A DNA stretch of 64,000 nucleotides. It comes from Pseudomonadota bacterium. Its GTDB lineage: Bacteria; Pseudomonadota; Alphaproteobacteria; Rhizobiales; Rhizobiaceae. Made by a program: the position numbers and the translations under genes. Positions 1 through 8,582 of the stretch are shown piece by piece. The notes beneath the pieces were generated by a model, which saw nothing but the letters and a program-made list of their open reading frames with translations, was not told where the DNA came from and made no database searches. Location: NCBI GenBank assembly GCA_023435335.1, contig JAEYRU010000285.1:1-64000 (forward strand). Reading direction: 5' to 3'. Each line of letters opens with the position of its first letter. Position 1 is the stretch's first letter.

Positions 1-1140
1 GAGGACGCGATGGGCGGCGAAACCGAATTCCTGTCGGAAGTGACCATCCGCAACAAAGGCAAGTTCACCGACCAGAAAGTGAAGGACATCGCCGCCTTCA
101 AGACGGCTGGAGTGCGCATTACCGGTATCCGCAGCGGTGGCGAGGTGATCCGCACCGGAATCGGAGATCGCGTGCTGAAGAAGGGTGACGCCGTCATCCT
201 GGTCGGTACCACCTCCGAAATCCTCACCCTCAACGAGATCGCCGATCTGCGCGTGGGGCTGCGCTGGGGCGAGGCCTCCGATACGTCCAAAGTCACCGTG
301 GAGGCAGTCGTCGCGCCGCTCAAGGCCAGCGTCGGCGAACGCATCGCCGACCTGGCGCTGGGCCGGCGCTATGGCGTCCGCATCCTCGGCGCGCACCGCC
401 ACCGGCACCTCCCGGGTCCCGCCCTCGAGAATGTGCGGCTGCGGCCTGCCGACAAGCTCCTCCTGGAAGGCCCCTCCGCCGGCTTCGACGCGCTCGCCGA
501 GGAGGCGGACCTCGTCAACGTCTCGCGCCCCAGCGGACGCGCCTATCGCCGCAGGAAGGCTCCGATCGCGCTTGGCGCCCTCGCCGCCGTCGTGTTCCTG
601 GCCGCGTTTGGCCTCATGGATATCAGCGTTCTCGCCATGCTTGCGGTTGCCGGCATCCTGCTGCTGCGCTGCATGGACGGCGACGAGGCCTGGCACTCGA
701 TCGAAGGTTCGATCCTGATCCTGATCTTTGCGATGCTGATTGTCGGAGCGGGATTGCGCAATACGGGCGCCGTCGAGATCGTGGTCGGCTGGCTGGCGCC
801 GCTGTTCGCCATGGCGCCGCCTTTCGTCACGCTGCTGCTGGTCTACCTGCTAGCCTCGGTTCTTACCGAGATGATCAGCAACAATGCGGTGGCAGTCCTG
901 GTGGCCCCCATCGCCATCGGGCTCGCGCTCCAGCTCGGCATCGAGCCCCGCCCCTTCGTGGTAGCCGTGATGTTCGGCGCCAGCGCCAGCTTCGCCACGC
1001 CGATCGGCTATCAGACCAACACGCTTGTCTATGGCGCCGGAAACTACCGCTTCTCCGACTTCATCAAGATCGGCGTCCCGATGAACCTTATCGTCGGGGT
1101 GGCCGTCTGTACCGCCATATACTACTTCTACGGCCTCTGA
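1..1140 (+). CDS. SLC13-family permease with RCK_C domains, 5'-truncated by window edge
   Basis: This is the C-terminal part of a divalent anion:Na+ symporter-type (SLC13/DASS, ArsB/NhaD-related) inner-membrane permease. The reading frame is open through base 1, so the gene begins outside the window; the first ATG at base 10 is probably internal. About 376 residues are visible. Residues ~1-75 and ~95-170 resemble two TrkA-C (RCK_C) regulatory modules, which in this family sit in the loop between the two membrane halves. Residues ~185-376 form the second membrane half, with a helix-break motif SNNA near 290 and the conserved ATPIG segment near 329. The substrate (sulfate, dicarboxylate or other anion) cannot be read from this half. 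The next gene is convergent, 6 bp away. Confidence 0.85.
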   Translation, partial: EDAMGGETEFLSEVTIRNKGKFTDQKVKDIAAFKTAGVRITGIRSGGEVIRTGIGDRVLKKGDAVILVGTTSEILTLNEIADLRVGLRWGEASDTSKVTVEAVVAPLKASVGERIADLALGRRYGVRILGAHRHRHLPGPALENVRLRPADKLLLEGPSAGFDALAEEADLVNVSRPSGRAYRRRKAPIALGALAAVVFLAAFGLMDISVLAMLAVAGILLLRCMDGDEAWHSIEGSILILIFAMLIVGAGLRNTGAVEIVVGWLAPLFAMAPPFVTLLLVYLLASVLTEMISNNAVAVLVAPIAIGLALQLGIEPRPFVVAVMFGASASFATPIGYQTNTLVYGAGNYRFSDFIKIGVPMNLIVGVAVCTAIYYFYGL

Positions 1141-1146
1141 GAGAGC

Positions 1147-1515
1147 CTAGCCGCCCTGCAAGGGCATGCCGGGGAGGTAGAGCTTGACCGGCCGGATCTC
1201 GTAGACCGCCGTTGTGTTTACCCGCCGCAGGTCGCGCGCCGCGGCTATCGCCGCGTGGAGAGATTCGCATTCGATGACGTAGAAGCCGAGCAGTTGTTCC
1301 TTCGTCTCGGCGAAGGGCCCGTCGACCACAAGGTCCGGACCGCGAACAGTGACCGCGCGTTCCGTGAAGTCGAGCCGCGCCGCCGGCCCGAGGCTTCCAT
1401 CCTCGTTGATCTTGGCATGCACCTTCATGAGTTCGCCCATGAGCGCGGAATCCTGTTCCGGCGTCATGGAGGTGATCGCCCCTTCCTCGTGATAAGCGAG
1501 TATCGCGTAGAGCAT
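1147..1515 (-). CDS. YCII-related (DGPF-type) small protein
   Basis: A 122-residue protein of the YCII/PhnB-like superfamily with an alpha/beta ferredoxin-like fold. It starts MLYAILAYHE, and the central DGPFAETKEQLLGFY segment is the hallmark of the DGPF subgroup. Such proteins often accompany ECF sigma factors, but none is present here. The function is unknown; members are suspected to be small enzymes or binding proteins. I chose the ATG at 1515 because the family begins with this MxYxIL strand; upstream in-frame codons give an unrelated basic tail. It converges on the permease gene and is followed upstream by an aminotransferase on the same strand. Confidence 0.8.
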   Translation of the reverse strand: MLYAILAYHEEGAITSMTPEQDSALMGELMKVHAKINEDGSLGPAARLDFTERAVTVRGPDLVVDGPFAETKEQLLGFYVIECESLHAAIAAARDLRRVNTTAVYEIRPVKLYLPGMPLQGG

Positions 1516-1609
1516 GCATCTACTCCTGGCCGGTTTCGTTCGCTGCCGAGGCCCCGGCGGCAGCAATCAGAGCGGCCTTCTTTGACGTTTCTTGCCGGCG
1601 AATGTCGGC

Positions 1610-2806
1610 CTAACGCGGTTTGTTGTCGCCCAGAAAGCCCGCCATCCGCTCGATCGCGCGCAGGATGTTTTCCTCCGAATTGGCGTAGGACAGGCGAATG
1701 TAGCCCTCGCCGTGGACGCCGAAATCCGGGCCGCCGATCAGCGCCACCCCCTTGTCGTCCAGCAACGCGTTGGCCAGCGCCTTCGCCTTCCAGCCTGTCC
1801 TGGAGACGTTCGGGAAGGCATAGAAGGCGCCTTTCGGCGTAATGCAGGAGACGCCGGGCAGGCTGTTCAGCCCCTCGACAACGACCTTCCGGCGCCGGTC
1901 GAAGGCACGCATCATCGCCTCCACCTCGTCCTGAGGCCCGTCGATGGCCGCAATGCCGGCAAACTGCGTCGGCGCGTTGACGCATGACCAGCAGTTGACC
2001 GCCAGCTTGCGCACCTTGTCGTACAGGTTGCCGCTTTCCTTCGAATTCGGCCAGATAGACCAGCCCATGCGCCATCCCGTCATCGCCCACGTCTTCGACC
2101 ACCCGTTGAGGATAATCAGCCGCTCGCGGATTTCCGGGAACTGCAGCAGCGAGGTGTGCTGTTCGTCGTCATAAGTCATGACGTCGTAGATCTCGTCTGA
2201 CAGGATCGCCACCTGCGGATGCGCGGCGAGCCCCTTGACCAGCTTCTCGATCTCAGCCCGAGGCGTGACGCCGCCGGTCGGGTTTGCGGGCGAATTGAGG
2301 ATGAGGAGCCGGGTGGCTGGCGTGATCAGCGACAGCGTCTCCTCCGCGGAGAAGGCAAAACCGTTCGCTTCTCGCATCGGCACCGGCACCGGCCGCGCCC
2401 CGGTGTACTCGATCATGGACCGGTAGATCGGGAAGCCGGGATCGGGATAGAGAATGTCCACGCCCGGCTCGCCGAACATGACGATCGCCGCATACATGGT
2501 CGGCTTTCCGCCGGGCATGATCATCACGTTCTCAGGCGACACCTCGATACCGGTGGTGGTGAGCGTCCGGCGGACAACGGCCTCGCGAAGCGGCAAGATG
2601 CCAGTCGCCGGGGTGTAGCCGTGATGCCCGTCGCGCAACGCCTTGATCGCCGCCTCGACAATGTGCTGCGGCGTATGGAAATCCGGCTGGCCGATGCCGA
2701 GATTGATCACGTCCTTGCCGGACTGCGCCAGCGCGGTGGCGCGGGCAAGCACGGCGAAGGCGTTCTCCTCGCCGAGACGGTCGAAGGCAGGGACTGTGTG
2801 GAGCAT
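1610..2806 (-). CDS. PLP-dependent class I/II aminotransferase
   Basis: A 398-residue fold-type I aminotransferase (AspC/AAT-I family). Visible PLP features are the NPTGG loop (N175), the D204/Y207 pair in LSDEIYD, and the Schiff-base lysine K238 in GWSKTWAMTGWR. A C-terminal substrate-binding arginine lies in GYIRLSYAN. The reading frame stays open far upstream to 3259, but that extension overlaps the divergent GNAT gene and is compositionally unlike the enzyme. The start at 2806 (MLHTVPAFDRL) fits the family N-terminus. The amino-group donor and acceptor cannot be assigned; close relatives are annotated as pyridoxal phosphate-dependent aminotransferases. It is divergent from the acetyltransferase at 2886. 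Confidence 0.88.
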   Translation of the reverse strand: MLHTVPAFDRLGEENAFAVLARATALAQSGKDVINLGIGQPDFHTPQHIVEAAIKALRDGHHGYTPATGILPLREAVVRRTLTTTGIEVSPENVMIMPGGKPTMYAAIVMFGEPGVDILYPDPGFPIYRSMIEYTGARPVPVPMREANGFAFSAEETLSLITPATRLLILNSPANPTGGVTPRAEIEKLVKGLAAHPQVAILSDEIYDVMTYDDEQHTSLLQFPEIRERLIILNGWSKTWAMTGWRMGWSIWPNSKESGNLYDKVRKLAVNCWSCVNAPTQFAGIAAIDGPQDEVEAMMRAFDRRRKVVVEGLNSLPGVSCITPKGAFYAFPNVSRTGWKAKALANALLDDKGVALIGGPDFGVHGEGYIRLSYANSEENILRAIERMAGFLGDNKPR

Positions 2807-2885
2807 TGGTGCGTTCCGGCTGGTGCTTGATGCGAGAACGCGTTTTTGTGAGCCTGAGTGCCTGTTGTCAATGTAGGGGAATCGG

Positions 2886-3581
2886 GTGGTCACGGATCTG
2901 GATACCTGGAAGGCGCGCGCGCAGCCGCGCCGCGAGCCGCTCGAAGGCCGCTTCGTTCGGCTGGAGCCATTTGAGGCGACACGCCACGGCGACGGGCTTT
3001 TCGAGGCCTCGACCACGCCGGACGCCGACGAGCGCTTCCGCTGGCTGAGCGAGTATCCGCCGGAAAGTCGCGAGGCCTTCCGCCCCTGGCTGGAAAAGGC
3101 GGAGGCGAGTTCCGACCCGCTGTACTTCGCGGTGGTCGACAGGGCCACCGGCAAGGTCGCCGGACGCCAGACCTTCATGCGAATCGACGCGGCGAACGGC
3201 GTGATTGAGATAGGCGCCATCCTGTGGAACAGCCTTGTTGCCCGCAGGCCGGCCGCCACCGAAGCACTCTATCTTTTCGCGCGGCACGCCTTCGACGATC
3301 TCGGCTATCGCCGCTTCGAGTGGAAATGCAACAACCGCAACGGACCGTCCAAGCGGGCGGCGCTCCGCTTCGGGTTCACCTTCGAAGGTCTCTTCCGCCA
3401 GCACATGATCGTGAAGGGCGAGAACCGCGACACCGCATGGTTCTCCATGCTGGACCGCGAATGGCCGCTGGTCGGCGAAGCGATGCGCCTATGGCTCGAC
3501 CCCGCGAACTTCGATAAGGACGGTTTCCAGAATAAGAGGCTCGAACACATCCGGGAGGAACTGCGTGGCGGGAAGGCTTGA
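2886..3581 (+). CDS. GNAT-family N-acetyltransferase (RimJ/RimL type)
   Basis: A 231-residue acetyltransferase of the Acetyltransf_3 subgroup. The N-terminus has the typical GRFVRLEPFEATRHGDGLFEA opening of RimJ/RimL-like enzymes. The central NGVIEIGAILW strand and the later FEWKCNNRNGPSKRAALRFGF segment form the acetyl-CoA-binding core, with the Asn-x-x-Ser-x-x-x-Ala-x-x-x-Gly pattern. The start is a GTG at 2886. The substrate is unknown: it could be a ribosomal protein N-terminus, an amino acid or an antibiotic. The 3' end overlaps the following SDR gene by 17 bp, so the two are probably co-translated. Confidence 0.85.
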   Translation: MVTDLDTWKARAQPRREPLEGRFVRLEPFEATRHGDGLFEASTTPDADERFRWLSEYPPESREAFRPWLEKAEASSDPLYFAVVDRATGKVAGRQTFMRIDAANGVIEIGAILWNSLVARRPAATEALYLFARHAFDDLGYRRFEWKCNNRNGPSKRAALRFGFTFEGLFRQHMIVKGENRDTAWFSMLDREWPLVGEAMRLWLDPANFDKDGFQNKRLEHIREELRGGKA

Positions 3582-4323
3582 AGGCAGGATCGCGGTCGTC
3601 ACCGCCGCCGGACAAGGCATAGGTCGCGCGATCGCGGAGAGGTTTGCGGCGGAGGGAGCTGCCGTGCATGCATCCGACGTCGACCCGGACAAACTGGCGG
3701 GCTTCGCCGCGGCTTCGACGCAGGCGCTCGACGTGCGCTCCACCGAGGCAGTGCAGGACTACGCCAATGCCGTCGGGGACATCGACATTCTGGTGAATGT
3801 GGCGGGATACGTGCATCACGGCACGGTGCTCGACTGTTCCGAAGCCGACTGGGATTTCTCCTTCGACCTCAACGTGAAATCGATGCACCGCACGATCCGT
3901 GCGTTCCTGCCGGGCATGCTCGAGCGGGCGAAATCCCGCGCCGCGGCCGGCTCGATCGTCAACATGTCCTCGGCCGCCTCGTCGGTGAAGGCCGCGCCCA
4001 ATCGCTACGCATACGGCGCTACCAAGGCCGCCGTCATCGGCCTCACCAAGGCGGTGGCAGTCGATTTCATCCGCCAGGGCATACGCTGCAACGCCATCTG
4101 TCCGGGCACGGTGCGCTCTCCGTCGTGGGAAGCGCGGGTCGAAGAACTCGGCGCGCAGATGGGCGGCAAGGACAAGGCGATGGATCTGTTCGTTTCCCGC
4201 CAGCCCATGGGCCGCGTGGGCGAACCAGACGAGATCGCCGCGCTCGCGCTCTATCTCGCCTCGGACGAGTCCGCTTTCACCACGGGCCTGGCATTCCCGA
4301 TCGACGGAGGCTGGACTCTGTGA
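3565..4323 (+). CDS. SDR-family oxidoreductase (2-keto-3-deoxy-L-fuconate dehydrogenase-like)
   Basis: A 252-residue classical short-chain dehydrogenase. It has the NAD(P)-binding TAAGQGIG turn (residues 13-20), an acidic residue after the second strand (DVD, favouring NAD), the NVAG motif, a catalytic Ser near 136-137, and the YGATK active site (Y150, K154). The C-terminus IDGGWTL is typical. The closest look-alikes are 2-keto-3-deoxy-L-fuconate and BDH2-type dehydrogenases, suggesting a sugar-acid or hydroxy-acid substrate; this is inference. The start is GTG at 3565, inside the end of the GNAT gene. A small membrane protein gene overlaps its stop codon. Confidence 0.85.
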   Translation: MAGRLEGRIAVVTAAGQGIGRAIAERFAAEGAAVHASDVDPDKLAGFAAASTQALDVRSTEAVQDYANAVGDIDILVNVAGYVHHGTVLDCSEADWDFSFDLNVKSMHRTIRAFLPGMLERAKSRAAAGSIVNMSSAASSVKAAPNRYAYGATKAAVIGLTKAVAVDFIRQGIRCNAICPGTVRSPSWEARVEELGAQMGGKDKAMDLFVSRQPMGRVGEPDEIAALALYLASDESAFTTGLAFPIDGGWTL

Positions 4324-4514
4324 ACGACAACCGCAAGACGATCGTCGCCACGGCGGTCATTTTTGCCGGCTTCCTTCTGGTTGCCTGGTTCCTGCCCGAC
4401 ATCATGCTGGCGGCGGCCGATATCTCGCCCTGGGCGGCCGGTGCGGTGGTGGTGGTCTTCCTGCTGGGCTTCTTCGCCCTGCTTTGGATAAGAAGCCGCA
4501 CCAAGCGCGACTGA
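4320..4514 (+). CDS. small two-helix membrane protein, hypothetical
   Basis: A 64-residue protein starting at GTG 4320, whose start codon overlaps the TGA stop of the SDR gene (GTGA). It has a short charged N-terminus (NDNRKT), two hydrophobic helices at about residues 8-25 and 38-56 separated by an ADISPW turn, and a basic C-terminal tail (IRSRTKRD). It is predicted to sit in the inner membrane with both ends in the cytoplasm. I do not recognise the family. The coupling to the SDR gene suggests co-expression. A longer frame starting at 4125 is out-of-frame SDR sequence. Confidence 0.65.
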   Translation: MNDNRKTIVATAVIFAGFLLVAWFLPDIMLAAADISPWAAGAVVVVFLLGFFALLWIRSRTKRD

Positions 4515-4549
4515 GCGTGCGGCTCGGTCGAACCGACGTAGCGCGGGCC

Positions 4550-5626
4550 TCAGGCCGCCAGGCTTGCCGTCAGTAGCATCGCACCCAGAACGAAGACGAA
4601 GGCGGCACCGGCGACCTCTATCGTCGCATGGACGCGGTTACCCATGCGCCCATCGCCGGCGAGCGCTACGGCCCAGTTCTTGGCAGTCACCGCGATCGTG
4701 GCAAGCACAGATACGGTAATGGCCGTTCCCAGAGCCATCGCCAGCACGGATACGATGCCGCCGAAGATCAGCCCGTTCAGGAACGAGAACGACAGCACGA
4801 TGAGCGCACCGGTGCACGGGCGGATTCCGACCGCCGCCACCGCCGCCCAGGCCGAACGCCAGTCGAAATCCTTTCCGGCGAGCATCGCCGGGTCGGGCGC
4901 ATGCGAATGCCCACAACTGTCGCAGACCTCCCCCGGGCCATGATGGTGGTGGTCGCCGTGGTGATCGTGATGGTGATGATCGCCGTGGTGGTGGTGGTCG
5001 TGATGCGCGTGCGCGGCGGCTCCGGCCGGGACGCTTGCAGCCGACAGGCTGTGCGCCGGGCCCCACCCAGCTATGCCCGCCACACGTGGCCACGCCTTGC
5101 GCCAGAGCAGCCAGAGGCCGAAGGCCGTGATCAGGCCGTAGCTCGCGATCTCGAGAAACCGCGTCGCGTCGGTCATCGAAACCGAGGTGCCCCGCAGCGC
5201 CAGATAGACCACGCCCATCAGCACGATCGCCGAAGCCGCCTGCAGGAAGGCGGAGACGAAGGACAGCATCACCCCGCGCCGCAGGGCAACCTCGTTGGCC
5301 AGCATGTAGGAGGAGATCACCGCCTTGCCATGGCCGGGGCCGGCCGCGTGGAATACGCCGTAAGCGAAGGAGAGCCCGACCAGCAGCCACAGCCCGCCGC
5401 CGCCTTCCCGCATCGATTTCAGAGCGCCCGTGAGAGCGCGATAGAACTGCTGCTGCTGCACGTTGATCCAGTTGAGGATGCCGGCAAACAACCCGGTCGA
5501 AGGCAGCGTCGCCTCGTTGGTGCCAATGCCCAGCGAACTCTGCGCATGCGCGTGACCCAGGAAATGGGTCGCCACGTATACGATGGCGAGCAGCGCGAAA
5601 GCGATCCTGATTGTTTTCGTCTTCAT
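4550..5626 (-). CDS. NicO/RcnA-type nickel-cobalt exporter with His-rich loop
   Basis: A 358-residue polytopic inner-membrane protein of the NicO (RcnA/HisX) superfamily. The first core helix carries the metal-selective motif FHAAGPGHGKAV (H93, H99), and a later helix carries GIRPCTGALIVLSF. Between them, residues ~206-242 form a cytosolic loop very rich in histidine (runs of HHHH and HDHH, then CDSCGHSH), the expected metal-gathering segment. The family exports Ni(II) and Co(II). The adjacent upstream gene on the same strand encodes a DUF1007 protein, a common partner. The metal is inferred from the family. The His codons give an imperfect cac/cat tract at the DNA level, which is coding and not a separate repeat. 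Confidence 0.88.
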   Translation of the reverse strand: MKTKTIRIAFALLAIVYVATHFLGHAHAQSSLGIGTNEATLPSTGLFAGILNWINVQQQQFYRALTGALKSMREGGGGLWLLVGLSFAYGVFHAAGPGHGKAVISSYMLANEVALRRGVMLSFVSAFLQAASAIVLMGVVYLALRGTSVSMTDATRFLEIASYGLITAFGLWLLWRKAWPRVAGIAGWGPAHSLSAASVPAGAAAHAHHDHHHHGDHHHHDHHGDHHHHGPGEVCDSCGHSHAPDPAMLAGKDFDWRSAWAAVAAVGIRPCTGALIVLSFSFLNGLIFGGIVSVLAMALGTAITVSVLATIAVTAKNWAVALAGDGRMGNRVHATIEVAGAAFVFVLGAMLLTASLAA

Positions 5627-5636
5627 CGGTTTTCCG

Positions 5637-6299
5637 TCAGCCGGTGGCGCCGCAGTCGAGCTCGAGCCTGGTCGCGAACAGCTTCGAATAGTCGTTGTTC
5701 GACGGGTCTTCGAAGAACGCTTCCGTGAGCGTCTGCTGGTTCTGCGCTAGCGCCTCGTCGGGATCGGGGCGTATGACCGTCCGGCTGCAGGTGCCGGGCA
5801 GGTTGTCCACCATCATCATCTCGTCTTCGACGAAGTCTATGGCGGTGTAGAAGGTCGGGTCGTAGATACCGAAATCGACCTTGCCGGTCAGCTTCAGGGG
5901 TTCGGCCGGCTCGGACCGGAACATGATCACGAGCTGCTCGTTTTCGAACGTCGCGACCAACCGGTCGGGCGCACGCATCGCCACGTCCTTGCCGTTCGCA
6001 ACGACCATCTGGAAGTAGCCGAATTCGGCCAGCGAGCCGTGCACGACGCCCGCCACTTCCTCGAGTTCGGCCGCGTCGAGCTTCAGGTCCTGGTTCTTGT
6101 CGAACTCGAGCAGCACGGTGGACGAGAAGAGGTCGTCGAAACGCCAGACATGACCCAGCGCCTCCACCGTGCCGTCGGGAGCCACCGCGACCTCGAGGCT
6201 CGCATCGGCGAAAACATGCGGATGCGCGTGCGCCTGCGGCGGCAGAAGCGCGAACGCGGCCGCGGCAACAAGGGTCGCAATAGAAGCTGGTCGATTCAT
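5637..6299 (-). CDS. DUF1007 periplasmic protein, partner of metal exporter
   Basis: A 220-residue DUF1007 protein with a signal peptide (MNRPASIATLVAAAAFALL...AHA). Cleavage would leave a mature N-terminus HPHVFADASLEV, in which the HPH sequence is a likely metal ligand. The family is typically encoded next to nickel/cobalt (NicO) permeases or zinc ABC systems and is thought to act in the periplasm. Here the gap to the exporter gene is 10 bp, so the two form an operon with DUF1007 first. The ATG at 6299 is chosen for the signal peptide; the frame extends upstream without resemblance to the family. The internal FDKNQDLKLDAAELEEV stretch resembles an EF-hand-like acidic loop. Confidence 0.82.
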   Translation of the reverse strand: MNRPASIATLVAAAAFALLPPQAHAHPHVFADASLEVAVAPDGTVEALGHVWRFDDLFSSTVLLEFDKNQDLKLDAAELEEVAGVVHGSLAEFGYFQMVVANGKDVAMRAPDRLVATFENEQLVIMFRSEPAEPLKLTGKVDFGIYDPTFYTAIDFVEDEMMMVDNLPGTCSRTVIRPDPDEALAQNQQTLTEAFFEDPSNNDYSKLFATRLELDCGATG

Positions 6300-6372
6300 C
6301 TGGCGCGCACCCCTCTCCGGTGGCCTCCGATGATCGCGAGAAAGCTGGCGAAAATAGGACCTCGCAACACGT

Positions 6373-7272
6373 TCAGGCTCCACAACGCGCCTTGTACCAC
6401 TGCGCCAGGTAGTCGACGAGGACCCTGATCTTGGCCGGCAGGTAGCGCCGGTGCGGGTAGACCGCAAAGATGCCCGCGTCGCGCCGGGTCCAGTCCTCCA
6501 ATACGGACACGAGCCGGCCACTCTGTAACTCGGGCAGCGCCACGAAGTCCGGCAAGGTTGCGAAGCCCAGTCCGGAGACGGCCGCGGCGCGCGTGGCCAG
6601 CGGGCTGTTCACCTCCATCCGCGACGGCACGGCGACACTCATCGGCTCGCCGCTCTGGTCGACGAATGGCCAGTTCGTGCGCCAACGGCTGTTGGTGTCG
6701 ATGACGCAGGGCATCTTCGCCAGATCCTGCGGGTGTCGCGGCTCGCCGTATTTCTCGATCAGCGCGGGAGACGCGCATATCTTGATGCTCATCGACGCCA
6801 ACCGCCGCGCGATCAGCGACGAATCCTCCAGCTTGGTGATTCGGATCGCAAGGTCGAAACCCTCCTCGACCAGGTCCACGAAACGGTCGTCCAGCGAGAT
6901 TTCGAGCGTGATCTCGGGATGCTCGACCGCGAAATCGATCAGCCCCTGGCCGAGAAACGAATCGGCGAACGTACGCGAGGCGGAGAGCTTGATGCGACCG
7001 CGCGCGTCACCCGAGGATTCGCGCACGACCTCGGCCAGGCTGTCGATCTCCTTCACCAACTCGGAGGCCCGTCGATAATAGGTGTGCCCCGCCTCCGTAA
7101 GCGAGAACTGGCGCGTCGTGCGGTTGAGAAGGAGGGCGCCGAGATCGTCCTCCAGTTCGCGCACGTACTTCGATAGCAGCGCCTTGGAGCGTCCGACCTT
7201 GCGTCCCGCGGCCGAGAACCCCTCCGCCTCGACGACGTCGATGAAGGCGCGCATGCGAGTGAGTGTGTCCAT
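6373..7272 (-). CDS. LysR-family transcriptional regulator
   Basis: A 299-residue LysR-type regulator of the DsdC/CrgA-like subgroup. Residues ~1-60 form the winged HTH, with MDTLTRMRAFIDVVEAEGF at the start and the KALLSKYVRELEDDLGALL recognition region. The rest is a periplasmic-binding-protein-like effector domain (ARGRIKLSASRTFADSF onward). Its ATG overlaps the stop codon of the upstream amidase gene (TGATG), so both are transcribed as one unit from the right. LysR proteins usually lie divergent from their targets; here the regulator is downstream, so it may control its own operon or a distant gene. The effector is unknown. Confidence 0.88.
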   Translation of the reverse strand: MDTLTRMRAFIDVVEAEGFSAAGRKVGRSKALLSKYVRELEDDLGALLLNRTTRQFSLTEAGHTYYRRASELVKEIDSLAEVVRESSGDARGRIKLSASRTFADSFLGQGLIDFAVEHPEITLEISLDDRFVDLVEEGFDLAIRITKLEDSSLIARRLASMSIKICASPALIEKYGEPRHPQDLAKMPCVIDTNSRWRTNWPFVDQSGEPMSVAVPSRMEVNSPLATRAAAVSGLGFATLPDFVALPELQSGRLVSVLEDWTRRDAGIFAVYPHRRYLPAKIRVLVDYLAQWYKARCGA

Positions 7273-8474
7273 CAACCTTGCCCCACCGCTTCCATGATGG
7301 CGCGCCCCAGGCGGATGAGCGCCATGTCCGAACTCGCCGGCCCGATCAACGACAGCCCGAATGGTGCTCCGTCGACCTTGCCCAATGGTATCGTTATCTG
7401 CGGGAAGCCGGAGAGACCGGAGAGGCACAACAGCCGCAGCGCCCGTTCGCGGTAAGCCTGCTGGTCGTCGAACGAGGCAGCTTTCAACGGTGCGGCGCTC
7501 GGGACCGTGGGCAGGACCAGCAGCCCGTCTTCGCCGATCAGGTCGACAAACTCGGAACGGAAGGCCTCGCGCTTCGCGGTTTCCTCCCGCGCGGTCGCAT
7601 CGTCGATCGAGCGGCCGAACTCGAAGCGTTCCTTCACACCCGGTCCCAGGCCGCGGTCCTTCGCCGAGATGAAAGCGCCGTGCACGCGCCAGGCCTCGTA
7701 AGCCTGGAGCTTGCGGAAGGTCCAGTAGAGCTCGTCGATCTGCTGCGAAAGGGTCGCCCCTTCTCGCACGGGGCCGATCACCCGCTCGGTGAGAGCCGCC
7801 ATGCGCCGGTATTCGTCGGCCTCGGGTTCGCCGAGGACAAGCGCGTCGAGTTGGGCAAGACGGATCGGTCGGAATCGTTTCTCCCGTGCACCCGCGCCGA
7901 AACCCTCGAAAAGCACTCTACCGACCCGTTCGTACGTTTCCCCGTCCTGCGCAAACCAGCCGAAAGTATCGAAGCTCGGCGCCAGCGGCATTGCCCCTTC
8001 GAGCGAAATCCGCCCGTGCGACGTCCTCAAGCCGATCAGGCCGCAGAAGCTTGCCGGGGCGCGGATCGAGCCGCCCGTGTCCGAACCGGTCGCGATGTCG
8101 ACCAGTCCCCCGGCGACCGCAGCGGCGGAGCCCGAGGACGACCCTCCGGTGATGCGGTCGAGCGCCGCCGGATTCACCGGCTGGGGGTAATGCGAATTGT
8201 GGCCGAACAGGGAGAAGGTGAGTTCGTCCGTCTGGGTCCGGCCCACGAATCGCGCGCCTGCGTCGAGCAACGCCTGTATCGGAGGCGCCGTCTGTACTGC
8301 CGGCGCGGCTTCGGCCAGCATCTGCGGATTGCCGCCGCCGGTGCGCTGGCCCCTGACCGCGTAGATATCCTTCACGGCCAGGGTCAGTCCCGAAAGCGGT
8401 CCCGAGCCAACCTTCAGGTCGGCATCATCCGCACCGGCAACGAAGGCGTTGTAGGGGTAAGGAGACAAGGTCAT
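7272..8474 (-). CDS. amidase-signature family hydrolase
   Basis: A 400-residue amidase-signature enzyme (Ser-cisSer-Lys hydrolase). The catalytic Lys is K35 in LAVKDIY. The cis-Ser is about S112 in TGGSSSGSAAAVA, and the nucleophile is S136 in GSDTGGSIRAP. At 400 residues it is shorter than GatA (~490), has no companion gatB or gatC, and resembles AMI1-type indoleacetamide/aryl-amide hydrolases, so it is probably a catabolic amidase and not the tRNA amidotransferase. It is the first gene of an amidase-LysR unit, with a 1-bp translationally coupled junction. The region upstream is shared with the divergent ornithine decarboxylase leader. Confidence 0.86.
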   Translation of the reverse strand: MTLSPYPYNAFVAGADDADLKVGSGPLSGLTLAVKDIYAVRGQRTGGGNPQMLAEAAPAVQTAPPIQALLDAGARFVGRTQTDELTFSLFGHNSHYPQPVNPAALDRITGGSSSGSAAAVAGGLVDIATGSDTGGSIRAPASFCGLIGLRTSHGRISLEGAMPLAPSFDTFGWFAQDGETYERVGRVLFEGFGAGAREKRFRPIRLAQLDALVLGEPEADEYRRMAALTERVIGPVREGATLSQQIDELYWTFRKLQAYEAWRVHGAFISAKDRGLGPGVKERFEFGRSIDDATAREETAKREAFRSEFVDLIGEDGLLVLPTVPSAAPLKAASFDDQQAYRERALRLLCLSGLSGFPQITIPLGKVDGAPFGLSLIGPASSDMALIRLGRAIMEAVGQG

Positions 8475-8547
8475 CGTTCAGCTTCGGTGTACACGCCGCG
8501 ACCATTGTTCAGTGCACGATTTTTTTCAACCAGTCCTGAGATTTTCG

Positions 8548-8576
8548 TTGATTGTGCAGGAGCGAATCCATATATC
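8548..8576 (+). promoter_or_regulatory. putative housekeeping promoter for ornithine decarboxylase leader
   Basis: A TTGATT hexamer at 8548-8553 is separated by exactly 17 bp from TATATC at 8571-8576, a good fit to an alphaproteobacterial sigma-70 promoter. Transcription would start near 8583. That leaves a leader of about 430 nt before the decarboxylase start codon. The site is read from sequence only. Confidence 0.45.
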
Positions 8577-8582
8577 CGCGCT

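Noticed and set aside
2807..3259. Upstream extension of the aminotransferase frame to base 3259
   Set aside because: It overlaps the divergent acetyltransferase and shows no aminotransferase similarity; the family N-terminus is at 2806.
4900..5030. Trinucleotide-like cat/cac tract suggesting a simple repeat
   Set aside because: It encodes the His-rich cytosolic loop of the nickel/cobalt exporter and is explained by protein sequence.
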